A DNA stretch of 64,000 bases from Candidatus Hydrogenedentota bacterium (GTDB taxonomy: Bacteria > Hydrogenedentota > Hydrogenedentia > Hydrogenedentales > SLHB01): NCBI GenBank assembly GCA_029552745.1, contig JAKPDK010000158.1:62001-126000 (forward strand), in the 5' to 3' direction. The position numbers and the translations under genes were made by a program. The notes under the pieces were generated by a model, which worked only from the letters and a program-made list of their open reading frames with translations, searched no databases and was not told where the DNA came from. Positions 25,903-36,196 of the stretch are shown one piece after another; position 1 is the stretch's first letter; every line of letters starts with the position of its first letter.

Positions 25903-27948
25903 ATGCAATTGGAAAATGACCATGTCCGGCTGATTTTGGATGAAAACACGGGAGGTCTAGTTTCTATCTTTGATAAGTCCTTATCCTACGAATATGTAGC
26001 TGCACCGGAACGTGCGCTACTGATGCGCGTTATGATCCCAACGCCAGAAAATCCCTCTCAACATTGGGATGCATGCCAAGCCACCATTGCCCTTGAACAA
26101 AATCGCGCGATCGTACGTTTTGAAAACACCGAACTGACGGCGGAAGTCTCGCTACGGTTAGAGAACGACGCGTTATGGGTCAGCGCACGCATCACGAATC
26201 ATTCCCCCTTGCCTATCGAAGAAATTATCTTGCCCTACATCCGTGGATTACGTCCGGTTGACGATGCGAGCATCGTCTGGCCGTGCTTCTGGTATCGTCG
26301 GATTGAAAATCCGTTTTCACCGAAAGCCAAAGGGTTTCCCCACGGCTTGGGCGGTGATCACCGGACCTGGAATGAACTGCTCCAAAAAGTGACGGCACGA
26401 TATCCCGCTCATTTGACGAGTGCATGGGCTGACTACGGAAATACCAAACAGGGAATTGCAATAGAAGGACGTCATACGGATTTTTCTATCATGGATTTCT
26501 TTTTTCACAAGGTGCTGGAAAAAGATTATGCTCCGGAAGCCGATGACCCCGTGCGACGTACCCTCGACATGGCGATCAGCCATCCACGACGTATACGCAC
26601 AGGGGAGACATGGGAAAGTCCGCCTATTCGCATCCTAATTCATCGAGGCGATTGGCATGTACCCGCGGAAGAACACCGCGAATGGCTCGAAACCTGGGTT
26701 CAAAAACCAGAACGGCCCGCAAAATTCGCAGAAGCAATCGGTTGGCATTTCTTCTTTCTGAAACATCAGGACGGATATGCCGCCCACACATATGACGAAT
26801 TGCCCCAGATGGCAGACGCCGCACGCGAAGCGGGTTGTCCTTACCTTATGGTATTCGGTTGGCAGGAAGGGGGCCACGACAACAATTATTTCTATCGGTA
26901 TGTGCCCAATGGCGCTTGGGGTGGCGAAGAGGCTTTGCAGCGCGCCTTGGCTGCGGTGCGCGCTCGCGGGGTTGAAGTTATACCTTTCTTTAATGGCACG
27001 CTTGCCAATATAGAAATGCCCGAACACAAGCGGTTCGGACACCGTTGGGAAGCCAAAACACGAGCAGGCCACCCGTACTACGCCGGAGACTGGGCACGTC
27101 ACAATTTTGACGTGCCTACCCGAAACCGTTCCATGCTGCATTACGAAATTGCACCCTGCCGGGAGCATCGCGCTTACTTTTTGGAGACGGTAAAACGAAT
27201 CGTATCAAGGTACGGTTTCGGCAACCTGCAACTTGATCAAATCTCGGAGAAAATGTTTGTAGATTACAACGAAGACCATGTGGAAACCACGCCTGACAGA
27301 GTATATGTCGACGGTTTGGGTGCCCTGCTTCCGCGGGTACGAGAAATCGTTCGAATGGAGAACCCGGACGGGGTGATGGTCTCGGAGGTGCTCAACGATT
27401 TTACCGGGCAGTGGTGTGACAGTTCCTGGGACTGGGGCATCCTCTTTCCCTTCCCGGAGCCCATTCTGTTCACGCTACCCTGGCTGTATGCAAGCCATGA
27501 GATTGATGCATTGGAATATGGAGAAGCAAACAAAGCCTTCGCTTATCGGATGCACTTTGATATGAAAATCGATGGGGGCGACACGCTCATCACGCGGTAT
27601 CCGAAATTCGCAAAGCATGTACGGTCTTTGGCGGACTTGCGGAAACGTACGGCACCCTATTCCGTGTATGTTGATTTCCGCGATCAAGAGGGAGTCTCCA
27701 CCGATGCGCCCTCCCACGTGATTGTAAAAGCATTTCGAAACAACCATACAAGAAAAGCTGCCGTAATTGCCGCGGAGACCGAGGGGAAATCAGCCGAGTT
27801 TCATGTTACGTATCAAGGGCAATCTGTGCATCCCGAGATAGTCATTGAGTCCAACCTCTCGGAGCCGCGCAAAGTCAACGCCCCGGCGAATGTGGTCTTG
27901 CAATTACAGCCCTACGAAGTGAATGTGCTCTGTTTTGACCTCGTTTGA
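25903..27948 (+). CDS. DUF6259-like predicted glycoside hydrolase
   Basis: A 681-residue protein of the large uncharacterised glycosidase-like group often labelled DUF6259. The first 240 residues form a beta-rich domain, as in galactose-mutarotase-like N-terminal modules (DHVRLILDENTGGLVSIFDK). The middle looks like a (beta/alpha)8 barrel, with D445 (FGNLQLDQIS) and E495 (GVMVSEVLND) as candidate nucleophile and acid/base. A beta-sandwich closes the C-terminus. There is no signal peptide, so it is probably cytoplasmic. The ATG follows AAAGGAGA. The catalytic assignment is by analogy to retaining alpha-glycosidases; the family label is from memory. It precedes the GH13-like gene on the same strand. 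Confidence 0.65.
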   Translation: MQLENDHVRLILDENTGGLVSIFDKSLSYEYVAAPERALLMRVMIPTPENPSQHWDACQATIALEQNRAIVRFENTELTAEVSLRLENDALWVSARITNHSPLPIEEIILPYIRGLRPVDDASIVWPCFWYRRIENPFSPKAKGFPHGLGGDHRTWNELLQKVTARYPAHLTSAWADYGNTKQGIAIEGRHTDFSIMDFFFHKVLEKDYAPEADDPVRRTLDMAISHPRRIRTGETWESPPIRILIHRGDWHVPAEEHREWLETWVQKPERPAKFAEAIGWHFFFLKHQDGYAAHTYDELPQMADAAREAGCPYLMVFGWQEGGHDNNYFYRYVPNGAWGGEEALQRALAAVRARGVEVIPFFNGTLANIEMPEHKRFGHRWEAKTRAGHPYYAGDWARHNFDVPTRNRSMLHYEIAPCREHRAYFLETVKRIVSRYGFGNLQLDQISEKMFVDYNEDHVETTPDRVYVDGLGALLPRVREIVRMENPDGVMVSEVLNDFTGQWCDSSWDWGILFPFPEPILFTLPWLYASHEIDALEYGEANKAFAYRMHFDMKIDGGDTLITRYPKFAKHVRSLADLRKRTAPYSVYVDFRDQEGVSTDAPSHVIVKAFRNNHTRKAAVIAAETEGKSAEFHVTYQGQSVHPEIVIESNLSEPRKVNAPANVVLQLQPYEVNVLCFDLV

Positions 27949-28132
27949 GATTGTACCGAGCAGATGGAAACGACAGCCCACTTCAGGTACCTCTGAGGGG
28001 TGCCCAAATGTTTTGAATGCACACGATTTTTAATGCGATGCCCTACCGTTTATTCGAGAATGCCCCGGCTGATGGTGTATTCTTTGCGCTCTAACAGTAT
28101 GCATAAGGAAAGAAAAGCAAGTTTTCCACACA

Positions 28133-31100
28133 ATGACTACGATGAGTTCGGAATCAGATTGGTGGGATGAAATCCCGCGCGAATACCGTGTCAGATCGTA
28201 CTTCCCCACCAGTTTTCCTCTGTCGCGGGAGGCATGGGAGTTTTTTGGTTTGGAGGAAGTCCTTGCGGGTGCGGATTTGATGTCGGTGCCGAATCCCGCA
28301 GAGTTTGTTCGACGGGTGGCGTTTCACAGCGAGCAAGTACGCCGCGCGAAATTGCCCAATAGCGAGCCGATTCAAGCCGGACAACTTCTTGCCTACGGGC
28401 TACTTGCGGAGGCGTTCCGTTTTGTTTTTGACTTTTATTGGAAAGAGCAAAACCCGCATCTCCTCGAAAAGGCGCTCGAATATGCCGCGTCCCGTAGCAG
28501 TTTGAAAAAACTCAATCACACGATTGAGGCATTCGTAGAACACTTCCCGCCCCGTAAAAAAACGGACGTCCATCCAAAATCTTTCCTGGAAGAAGAAACC
28601 GCGGGAGATTCGAACCGACATCTTGCTGCACGCGAGCTTCTGTTGTTGACTTTGTTCCACGAAAACCCTGCCTTGAATCCGTTGAAAATATTCTTTGACG
28701 ACTCTGCGCTGCAGCAAGAGACGCTCTATCGGGCACTGGCAAAGACAATGGAGGCGTTTGTAGAAACCCAATCTCCCGTTGATCCTTTAGGCACGCCGCT
28801 GGTCTCCACCTTGCGTGCTCCGATACTTGCGGCGCCCAATTCGTTGGAAGGGCAAATCGAGTTTATTCGAACCCATTGGGCTCTAATCTTGCCGAAATGG
28901 CTTCTTAGACGTCTTTTGACGGCGCGCGATGTGATCCGTGAAGAGACCTGGATGCGAGGATTCGGTCCCGGACCCGTGGAAGTCCTTCGTTTTGGGCGGG
29001 AATCGGGCGAATACGGTTACCCCGAGCCGGAACGTTTCACGGCAGACGCTGACTGGATGTCCACTGTCGTCATCATGGCCAAAGTGGTATATGTGTGGTT
29101 GGATCAACTGTCAAAACGCTACAGCCGACCCATCCGCCGATTGGATGAAATCCCTGACGAGGAGCTTGACCGCCTAGCGAGGTGGGGATTCAGTGGACTT
29201 TGGTTAATAGGTATTTGGGAACGATCGATCGCCTCTCAACTGATCAAGCAGCGCACGGGCAATCCCGAGGCGGCTGCGTCCGCATACTCCCTCTATGATT
29301 ACATCGTCGCTGGAGACCTCGGCGGAGAACCTGCCTTAATTCGACTGCGGGACCGTGCTGCCAAACGAGGCTTACGGCTAGCCACGGATATGGTTCCCAA
29401 CCACGTGGGCATTTATTCTCGATGGGTGATGGAACATCCCGATTGGTTCATTCAATGCAAGACCCCCCCTTTCCCTGGCTACCGTTTTACGGGACCGGAT
29501 CTCTGCCCAGAAGACCGAGTTTCCATCCGAATCGAAGACGGATATTGGGACAAACGCGACGCAGCCGTGGTGTTCCAGCGCGTGGACAACTGGACAGGCG
29601 AGGTACGTTACATTTATCACGGCAACGATGGCACCAATATGCCATGGAACGACACCGCACAGCTGAATTATTTGCTACCTGAAGTGCGAGAAGCCGTCAT
29701 TCAAACAATTCTACGAGTGGCACGTGACTTCCCTATCATCCGGTTCGACGCCGCCATGACCCTCGCCAAACGCCATTACCAACGACTTTGGTTCCCATTA
29801 CCCGGCGAAGGCGGAGCCATCCCATCGCGAAGTACTTACAGTATGACCCGAGCCGAGTTCGATGCCGCGATGCCGGAAGAGTTCTGGCGTCAGGTTGTCG
29901 ACCGTGTCACCGCAGAAGCACCGGACACACTCTTGCTCGCAGAAGCGTTTTGGCTCATGGAGGGTTATTTTGTCCGGACCCTAGGCATGCATCGCGTTTA
30001 CAATAGCGCTTTCATGAACATGCTGAAGATGGAGGATAACCTCAAATACCGTATGACGGTAAAGAATGTCCTTGAATTCAGCCCGGAAGTCCTCAAACGT
30101 TTCGTCAATTTTATGAATAACCCTGACGAGCTCACCGCAGTGGAACAGTTCGGCAAAGGAGACAAATACTTCGGCGTCGCCATGATGATGGTGACCATGC
30201 CGGGACTCCCCATGTTTGGGCATGGCCAAATCGAAGGGTTTCGTGAAAAATATGGCATGGAGTACAGGCGCGCTTATTGGGACGAACCGATTGATGAGGA
30301 ATTGGTCCGACGGCACGAGCGGGAGATTTTTTCCTTAATGCGCCGTAGGCGGCTCTTCAGTGGGGTAGAGCATTTTGCTTTTTACGATTTCATACACAGA
30401 AACCAGTACGTAGACGAGAATGTCTTCGCCTATTCGAATCGATTGGGTAATCAACGGGTTATTGTGATCTACAACAACTCGTACAATAGCACCGAAGGCC
30501 ATATCCATACCTCGACTGCCATCAACGTGGGACCCGCCGAGGCGCCTCAGTTCATCCACCGGACTTTGACCGAAGCGTTAGGACTTCGTACAGACCCGAA
30601 CGTTTTCTATATTTTCAAAGACCACCGGGAGAATCGTTACTACATCCGAGAAGGGGCTCAGCTGGAACACTTGGGACTATACTGCGTGTTGCAAGGCTAT
30701 CAATATCATGTCTTTCTGGATTTCGAAGAAATCGTCGACACCACAGGCGTTTGGCGAAAAGTGATGGATAAACTCAACGGCGCTGGCACGCCGGACATTC
30801 GGCGGGTATTCCGCGAAGTCTTATTGTCCCCCACGGTCGAACCGTTAAAACATGTTTTTGATCCTACCTTGATTGCCGCACTAGCGCCCACGCCTCGCAG
30901 AAACCCCCGGAAAGAACAGCGTATTCGGAAAAAACTGCTATCCGCTTTTGAAAGCTACTTGCAAGAAGCGGAAAATGTCATGGAGATTTCTTTTGACCGG
31001 GATCCGCTCCTTGAAGGCGTGGAACATGATGTCTCCACCATACAAAACATCCAACGATTACTGAAAACAACGCGGGTTCCCGCACCCATTCAAAAATTAG

Positions 31101-31669
31101 TTCTAGACGGCATGAAGAGTCCTTCCGCATGGGCACAACTTGCTGTCTGGGCGGTCTTGCGACATCTGGAGGAGGTTCTTTCCGTCAGTATCGTGGACGG
31201 TTCCACTGCGTGGATGCACGAGTGGCTAATTGATTACGCTGTCGCGGACGTATTTCAAGCACTGGGCGAAACGGCGGAGCAAGCCGATCAACGGACCACT
31301 TTAACCGCCATTTTGGTGCGACACACTCCCGAACTCATGGGCACCGATGAAAAGGCTCTCGGCACTTTCTTCGACGCCTTGCTCGAGGACGAAACCACAC
31401 GGCGTTTTCTTCGCGTCAATGAATACGGAGGCGAATGGTGGCTCGGCAAAGAACAATTGGAAGAAGCACTCACATGGTTGCTTCGCACGGCTGCGGTTGT
31501 AATCCTTGGCGATCGCGATCTGACGAAATCGCAACAAAATGCCCTTCTCGAAACTTGCCATAGGTGTATTCAAACGACCATCGAAACGGCGGTATCGTGC
31601 GGGTATCGCATTCGTAGCATTTCACATCAACTTCGACAAAAGGATAATCATCAAATCGAAGTGTGCTAG
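28133..31669 (+). CDS. Very large GH13-like alpha-amylase family protein
   Basis: A 1178-residue protein with a GH13 barrel at about 340-800. Region I reads DMVPNHVG, region II has nucleophile D539 (IRFDAAM), and region III has acid/base E604 (LLAEAFW). Region IV reads NNPDE where GH13 enzymes normally have NHD, so the transition-state histidine is replaced by proline. This looks like a distinct uncharacterised subgroup. The first 330 residues and the last 300 are helical and match no domain I recognise. There is no signal peptide. The ATG follows a weak AAGGAAAG site. It probably acts on intracellular alpha-glucans such as glycogen or maltodextrin; this is inferred. It converges on the PHP gene. 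Confidence 0.85.
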   Translation: MTTMSSESDWWDEIPREYRVRSYFPTSFPLSREAWEFFGLEEVLAGADLMSVPNPAEFVRRVAFHSEQVRRAKLPNSEPIQAGQLLAYGLLAEAFRFVFDFYWKEQNPHLLEKALEYAASRSSLKKLNHTIEAFVEHFPPRKKTDVHPKSFLEEETAGDSNRHLAARELLLLTLFHENPALNPLKIFFDDSALQQETLYRALAKTMEAFVETQSPVDPLGTPLVSTLRAPILAAPNSLEGQIEFIRTHWALILPKWLLRRLLTARDVIREETWMRGFGPGPVEVLRFGRESGEYGYPEPERFTADADWMSTVVIMAKVVYVWLDQLSKRYSRPIRRLDEIPDEELDRLARWGFSGLWLIGIWERSIASQLIKQRTGNPEAAASAYSLYDYIVAGDLGGEPALIRLRDRAAKRGLRLATDMVPNHVGIYSRWVMEHPDWFIQCKTPPFPGYRFTGPDLCPEDRVSIRIEDGYWDKRDAAVVFQRVDNWTGEVRYIYHGNDGTNMPWNDTAQLNYLLPEVREAVIQTILRVARDFPIIRFDAAMTLAKRHYQRLWFPLPGEGGAIPSRSTYSMTRAEFDAAMPEEFWRQVVDRVTAEAPDTLLLAEAFWLMEGYFVRTLGMHRVYNSAFMNMLKMEDNLKYRMTVKNVLEFSPEVLKRFVNFMNNPDELTAVEQFGKGDKYFGVAMMMVTMPGLPMFGHGQIEGFREKYGMEYRRAYWDEPIDEELVRRHEREIFSLMRRRRLFSGVEHFAFYDFIHRNQYVDENVFAYSNRLGNQRVIVIYNNSYNSTEGHIHTSTAINVGPAEAPQFIHRTLTEALGLRTDPNVFYIFKDHRENRYYIREGAQLEHLGLYCVLQGYQYHVFLDFEEIVDTTGVWRKVMDKLNGAGTPDIRRVFREVLLSPTVEPLKHVFDPTLIAALAPTPRRNPRKEQRIRKKLLSAFESYLQEAENVMEISFDRDPLLEGVEHDVSTIQNIQRLLKTTRVPAPIQKLVLDGMKSPSAWAQLAVWAVLRHLEEVLSVSIVDGSTAWMHEWLIDYAVADVFQALGETAEQADQRTTLTAILVRHTPELMGTDEKALGTFFDALLEDETTRRFLRVNEYGGEWWLGKEQLEEALTWLLRTAAVVILGDRDLTKSQQNALLETCHRCIQTTIETAVSCGYRIRSISHQLRQKDNHQIEVC

Positions 31670-31678
31670 TTCCTTCCC

Positions 31679-32977
31679 TCAACCTTGAGCGAATTGACGT
31701 CGCATGTGCGCTGCGGTTCTGCCTTTTAACGAATACAAGGCTTCCGCCGCACCTTTTGCGCCCGCGAGATATTCCAGCATCTGACGCCCTTCTTCCTGAC
31801 ACAGCTCATCATGTTGCGGAAATACTTCGCGCATCAAGAACAAAGCATACTTGACAAGCCGAAACGGACCATAGGCTCTTGGAATCTCATTGGGCAAAGC
31901 TTCTACTGCAACAGAATACAGGTCAAGTACACTTTGCCGCAGATCACACCAATCCAATGTAGGAGAGAATACAATCGTGTAGTACCATCCGAACAACTCC
32001 CCGCGCTCGCAGCCATGGGAGTCACTTGCTCCGACAATCGGAATCGGACGTCCCCTCAAGCGCTCTTCGTGGTACCGCGCTACTTGCAGTGTATTGGAGT
32101 CCGCCTCAAACCGATGAAAACCTCCGATGATCTCAAATGCGTCAAATGGGGACGTCTCAAAAAGATACGACGTGAGTGCGCCCGGCGGCGTATATCGGTG
32201 ATTGGTGAACCAATAGGGATGGCAAAAAATACCCAACCCGCCTGACTCACGAATTTTCTGAAAACACCACACACAAGAAGCATACTGGTAGGGGTTGATT
32301 CCGGAAGGAGCTTTCGGCAAGGTCCGTTGCAGCTTCCGTACAGAACTCCGATAAGCCTTTTCATCCTGGAAGAGCGCACTCATGTTCACCGTACCAGCAA
32401 AGTTGATGATATGAACGGGATTATCCGGGGGGTGGACCTCCTCTCCGGCAAAAATGCGTAGATCAATAGGTACATCGGCGAACGCCTGTTGTGCTTCCAA
32501 AGAGGGTTCATACCGACGGTGATCCGTGACGGCCATGAAATCCATCCCGATGCGTCTTGATGCCCCCGCTACGTAAGCGGGCGCCTCTCTCCCATCTGAC
32601 CGGCAACTATGGAGATGAAAGTCCCCTTTGAACGGCAAACGGCGAAACAGATCATCCTGAAGCGAATACACGCGGAAGTCACCGACGGGCTTTTTCTCTT
32701 CTCCTTCCAGTTGTTCCACCCATAACACGTGTTCCTGTTCCTCATCAAAAAAGGGCGCAAACGTCAACACCCCGTTTGTTGCACGTACACGAAATGTAAA
32801 AGGGATTTTCCCAGAACGACGCTTCAATAATTCCTCCGCAGGAAAATGAGAAATCACGTACTCCGCGCCGTCCCTGAAAACACTGTGTTCGTACCGCGGA
32901 CGGATAGTTATCGGAGTACGCCGGTTTGCGGGGACAATCCGTGGAGAAACGTCAAAAGAAATGTTTTCCGTGCGCAT
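31679..32977 (-). CDS. PHP-domain metal-dependent phosphoesterase
   Basis: A 432-residue protein. A beta-rich N-terminal domain (about 1-115, Ig-like) leads into a PHP barrel with all its metal motifs: HLHSCRSDG (H121, H123, D128), AVTDHRRY (D152, H153), AGEEVHP, FCHPYW, and the closing GASDSHG. The family hydrolyses phosphate esters of nucleotides, sugars or histidinol phosphate with a trinuclear metal centre. An N-terminal beta domain before PHP is typical of CehA/McbA-type hydrolases. No signal peptide is seen. It is divergent from the GH-A gene and convergent with the GH13 gene, inside the carbohydrate group. Confidence 0.88.
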   Translation of the reverse strand: MRTENISFDVSPRIVPANRRTPITIRPRYEHSVFRDGAEYVISHFPAEELLKRRSGKIPFTFRVRATNGVLTFAPFFDEEQEHVLWVEQLEGEEKKPVGDFRVYSLQDDLFRRLPFKGDFHLHSCRSDGREAPAYVAGASRRIGMDFMAVTDHRRYEPSLEAQQAFADVPIDLRIFAGEEVHPPDNPVHIINFAGTVNMSALFQDEKAYRSSVRKLQRTLPKAPSGINPYQYASCVWCFQKIRESGGLGIFCHPYWFTNHRYTPPGALTSYLFETSPFDAFEIIGGFHRFEADSNTLQVARYHEERLRGRPIPIVGASDSHGCERGELFGWYYTIVFSPTLDWCDLRQSVLDLYSVAVEALPNEIPRAYGPFRLVKYALFLMREVFPQHDELCQEEGRQMLEYLAGAKGAAEALYSLKGRTAAHMRRQFAQG

Positions 32978-33104
32978 GTCGACTCCTTAAAACCATAAAA
33001 TCTTAGTTTGTTCAAGATTTTTCCGTGTTAGTGGCGATGATGCCCATTGCAATGATGTATCCCGTGTTGTAATCTGACTGCTGAACCTGTAGGAGGCTAT
33101 TTTT

Positions 33105-34571
33105 ATGAATCGCCCGATTCACATCCACCCCAATAATTCAAAATGTTTTGAATTCCGTGACAAACCCATCTCCCTTATTACCGCCACGGAACACTACGGT
33201 GCTGTAATCAATCGCCCTTTTCGCTTTGAGAAGTATCTGAATGACGCTGCGGAAAAAGCACAGACACTTACACGATTGTTCATCCTTTTCCGCGAACAAC
33301 AACACTCGCACAATCCCTACTCCACATGCAAACCGGAGTCCACAGACTATATCTCCCCCTATCCACGGACGGGACCAGGAAAGGCTATAGATGGTCTTCC
33401 CAAATACGACTTAGACCAATGGAACCCGGAATTCTTTGATCGGTTGCATCGGTTTCTGTCGCTGGCTTCAGAGCGGGGGATCATTGTCGAGGTGGTTATT
33501 TTGAGTAATACCTATAATGACGACATTTGGATGCTGAATCCCCTCCATCCCCAAAACAATATCAACCATACGGAAGCTATTCGTTACCCCGAGTATCTTT
33601 CTATGCGCCATCCGAATATCTTTGAACGGCAAAAGGCGCTCGTCCGCAAGATCGTCGAAGAAACCCATCGCTACGACAACATCTTTTACGAAATTTGTAA
33701 TGAGCCTACCGGAGCAACCCCATGGGTCGAAAACGCACCAACCCTGGAAGAAGTAAATGAGTGGTTGGTAGCTCTTGCTGAGGTTATCAGAGAGACAGAA
33801 CACTCTTTGCCCTATAAACACCTGATTGCGGGACAAGAAGCCTATCGTCACGACGGTTATTGCCAGGGACTAGACGCGTCCTTCTCGCGTATGTTTTTCG
33901 ATGTCGTAAATGTGCACCCGCTGCCGAATACTCAATACCAAAATGTTACGTACGATCTGGGTGGCTTTATGTCCAAGCAACTACGTCTCCGCGCCCTGCG
34001 GGACTTCTGCCTCGCGACCTATCACGAACGCAAACCTTTGAACTGCGATGAAGATAACATCGCCAGTCGTTTCCGAGATTACGAAGGCTGGACCATCCAT
34101 CGCAAACGTGCGTGGACGGCGTTGATGTGTGGCGCCCATTACGACTACATCGATTTCTCCATTTGGCCTAACCTGGAAACAGGCACACCTGATTCCCAAC
34201 GATATATTCGCACGTGGATGAAACACCTGTCCGTTTTCATTCACAGTTTGGATCTCGCTCGTGCAACGCCCCTTTCCGATATTATCCGCCGCACCCCACC
34301 GAACGTCTTGGAATGTGTATTTGCTGTGCCCCCTCATGATTATGCTGTCTATCTCGCAGATGAGCGGGAACTGGAAAATCCTCATGCAGGAGAGCCCATT
34401 CATGGTGAACTGGAAATTGAGCTCCCGAAAGATTCGTACGAGGTGGCTGCTTATTCGCCGGAAACGGGGCTATATTCTCCTGCCATGCCTTTTTCAGGAG
34501 GACAGGCCGTTGCCTTGACCATTCCTGAATTTCGTCATGACATCGTTCTACGTTTCCGCAAGACAAAATAA
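33105..34571 (+). CDS. GH-A clan glycoside hydrolase (cellulase/GH5-like)
   Basis: A 488-residue (beta/alpha)8-barrel enzyme. The acid/base glutamate is E200 in YEICNEPTG, the clan GH-A NEP motif. The candidate nucleophile is near LNCDEDN in the second half. The last 80 residues form a small beta domain. There is no signal peptide. The ATG follows TAGGAGG. Family assignment below clan level is not possible from sequence alone; it is closer to cellulase-fold orphan families than to characterised GH5 enzymes. It lies divergently from the PHP gene with a 127-base spacer. Confidence 0.8.
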   Translation: MNRPIHIHPNNSKCFEFRDKPISLITATEHYGAVINRPFRFEKYLNDAAEKAQTLTRLFILFREQQHSHNPYSTCKPESTDYISPYPRTGPGKAIDGLPKYDLDQWNPEFFDRLHRFLSLASERGIIVEVVILSNTYNDDIWMLNPLHPQNNINHTEAIRYPEYLSMRHPNIFERQKALVRKIVEETHRYDNIFYEICNEPTGATPWVENAPTLEEVNEWLVALAEVIRETEHSLPYKHLIAGQEAYRHDGYCQGLDASFSRMFFDVVNVHPLPNTQYQNVTYDLGGFMSKQLRLRALRDFCLATYHERKPLNCDEDNIASRFRDYEGWTIHRKRAWTALMCGAHYDYIDFSIWPNLETGTPDSQRYIRTWMKHLSVFIHSLDLARATPLSDIIRRTPPNVLECVFAVPPHDYAVYLADERELENPHAGEPIHGELEIELPKDSYEVAAYSPETGLYSPAMPFSGGQAVALTIPEFRHDIVLRFRKTK

Positions 34572-34619
34572 GAGCGAAAAATCGGGCGGATTCAACGCAT
34601 TCCACCCACGATAAGGGAA

Positions 34620-36185
34620 CTACTCCCACTCGATTGTGGCGGGAGGCTTGGACGTGATGTCGTAAAGGACTCGGTTGATTCCTCTGACTTCGTTGCAAAT
34701 ACGGCTGGCAACCCGTTGAAGTACGTCGGGCGGGAAGCGATACCAGTCGGCAGTCATCGCGTCCTCCGACGTGACCGCCCTCAACGCGCAGACCTCTTCG
34801 TACGTGCGCTCGTCCCCTTGAACCCCCACACTGCGTACAGGCAACAACACAGCAAGGGCTTGCCAGATCTCATCGTAAAGTCCTGCGCGGCGAATCTCTT
34901 CGATGAAGATGGCCTCCGCCTCGCGCAGCGTATCCAGCCGTGGTTTCGTCACTTCCCCCACGCAGCGTACCCCCAGCCCCGGGCCTGGGAACGGATGGCG
35001 GTGCACAATCTCATCCGGAAGCCCCAAATCTTTACCCACCTGCCTCACTTCATCCTTGAATAACTCACGGAGAGGCTCAATCAGTTTCAGATTCATCTTC
35101 TCCGGCAACCCGCCAACATTGTGGTGACTCTTGATCGTGGCAGAAGGACCGCCCGTGGCGGACACACTCTCAATCACATCCGGATATAAAGTCCCCTGCG
35201 CCAAGAAATCAATTTTCCCCAGTTGATGAGACTCTTCTTCGAATACATCAATAAACAGGGCACCTATTCGTTTTCTTTTTTCCTCCGGGTCCGTAACTCC
35301 TTTTAAGGCATCGAGAAAACGTCGTTCTGCATCTACATAGCGAAGGTCCAAGCGAAAATGTTCGCGGAAAACTTGTTGCACCATCTCCGGTTCGCCTTTG
35401 CGCAACAAGCCGTTGTTTACAAACACACAGGTCAGCCGATCGCCAATAGCCTTATGTACCAACATAGCGACGACGCTGGAGTCCACGCCACCACTCAACG
35501 CACATAACACCCTGCCGTCGCCCACGCGCGCCCGGATATCTGCCACCGCATGTTCCACGAACGAACCCATATTCCAACCGGCAGAACATCCACAAATCTT
35601 GTGGACGAAATTCGACAGGATTCTTGTCCCTTGCCTTGTGTGTACTACCTCCGGATGAAATTGTACGCCGTATAGTTTTGTACGGGGATTCGCAATCGCC
35701 GCATGGGGACAGTTCTCGGTTCGTCCAATCGTTTCGAAGCCCGGCGGCATAGCGGATATCGCATCGCCATGGCTCATCCAGACCTCCGTCTTCTCATCTA
35801 CTCCTTCAAACAGACCGGATGCATCCCGATGCTCCAAGTGGGCAATTCCATACTCGCGCTTGTCGGACCGTTCCACTTTACCGCCAAGCATGTGCGCTAG
35901 CAATTGCAGCCCATAACAAATACCGAGTATAGGCACACCCAGCTTAAAGACTTCGGGATCGGGCAAAGGCGCCCCTTGCATATGGACGCTGCTGGGTCCA
36001 CCCGTGAATACAATTCCCGAAGGTTTATATTTTCGGATGGTGTCGATAGAAACGTTGTAAGGCAGGATTAGGCTGAATACTTGGGCTTCGCGAATACGCC
36101 GCGCGATCAATTTGCTATATTGCCCGCCAAAATCCAGAACAAGGATCAGTTCTCCAACATGGGAAACGTCTAAACTCAAGGGCAC
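34620..36185 (-). CDS. guaA: GMP synthase (glutamine-hydrolysing)
   Basis: A 521-residue two-domain enzyme that aminates XMP to GMP. The glutamine amidotransferase domain has C90 (GICYG), H177 and E179 (QFHPE). The ATP pyrophosphatase domain has the P-loop SGGVDSS (231-237) and the C-terminal dimerisation domain ending KPPATIEWE, which is typical. The start is GTG, 11 bases after the guaB stop with GAAGAG upstream, so guaB and guaA form an operon. It acts in the cytoplasm in the last step of guanine nucleotide synthesis. Confidence 0.97.
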   Translation of the reverse strand: MPLSLDVSHVGELILVLDFGGQYSKLIARRIREAQVFSLILPYNVSIDTIRKYKPSGIVFTGGPSSVHMQGAPLPDPEVFKLGVPILGICYGLQLLAHMLGGKVERSDKREYGIAHLEHRDASGLFEGVDEKTEVWMSHGDAISAMPPGFETIGRTENCPHAAIANPRTKLYGVQFHPEVVHTRQGTRILSNFVHKICGCSAGWNMGSFVEHAVADIRARVGDGRVLCALSGGVDSSVVAMLVHKAIGDRLTCVFVNNGLLRKGEPEMVQQVFREHFRLDLRYVDAERRFLDALKGVTDPEEKRKRIGALFIDVFEEESHQLGKIDFLAQGTLYPDVIESVSATGGPSATIKSHHNVGGLPEKMNLKLIEPLRELFKDEVRQVGKDLGLPDEIVHRHPFPGPGLGVRCVGEVTKPRLDTLREAEAIFIEEIRRAGLYDEIWQALAVLLPVRSVGVQGDERTYEEVCALRAVTSEDAMTADWYRFPPDVLQRVASRICNEVRGINRVLYDITSKPPATIEWE

Positions 36186-36196
36186 CTCTTCGCTGA

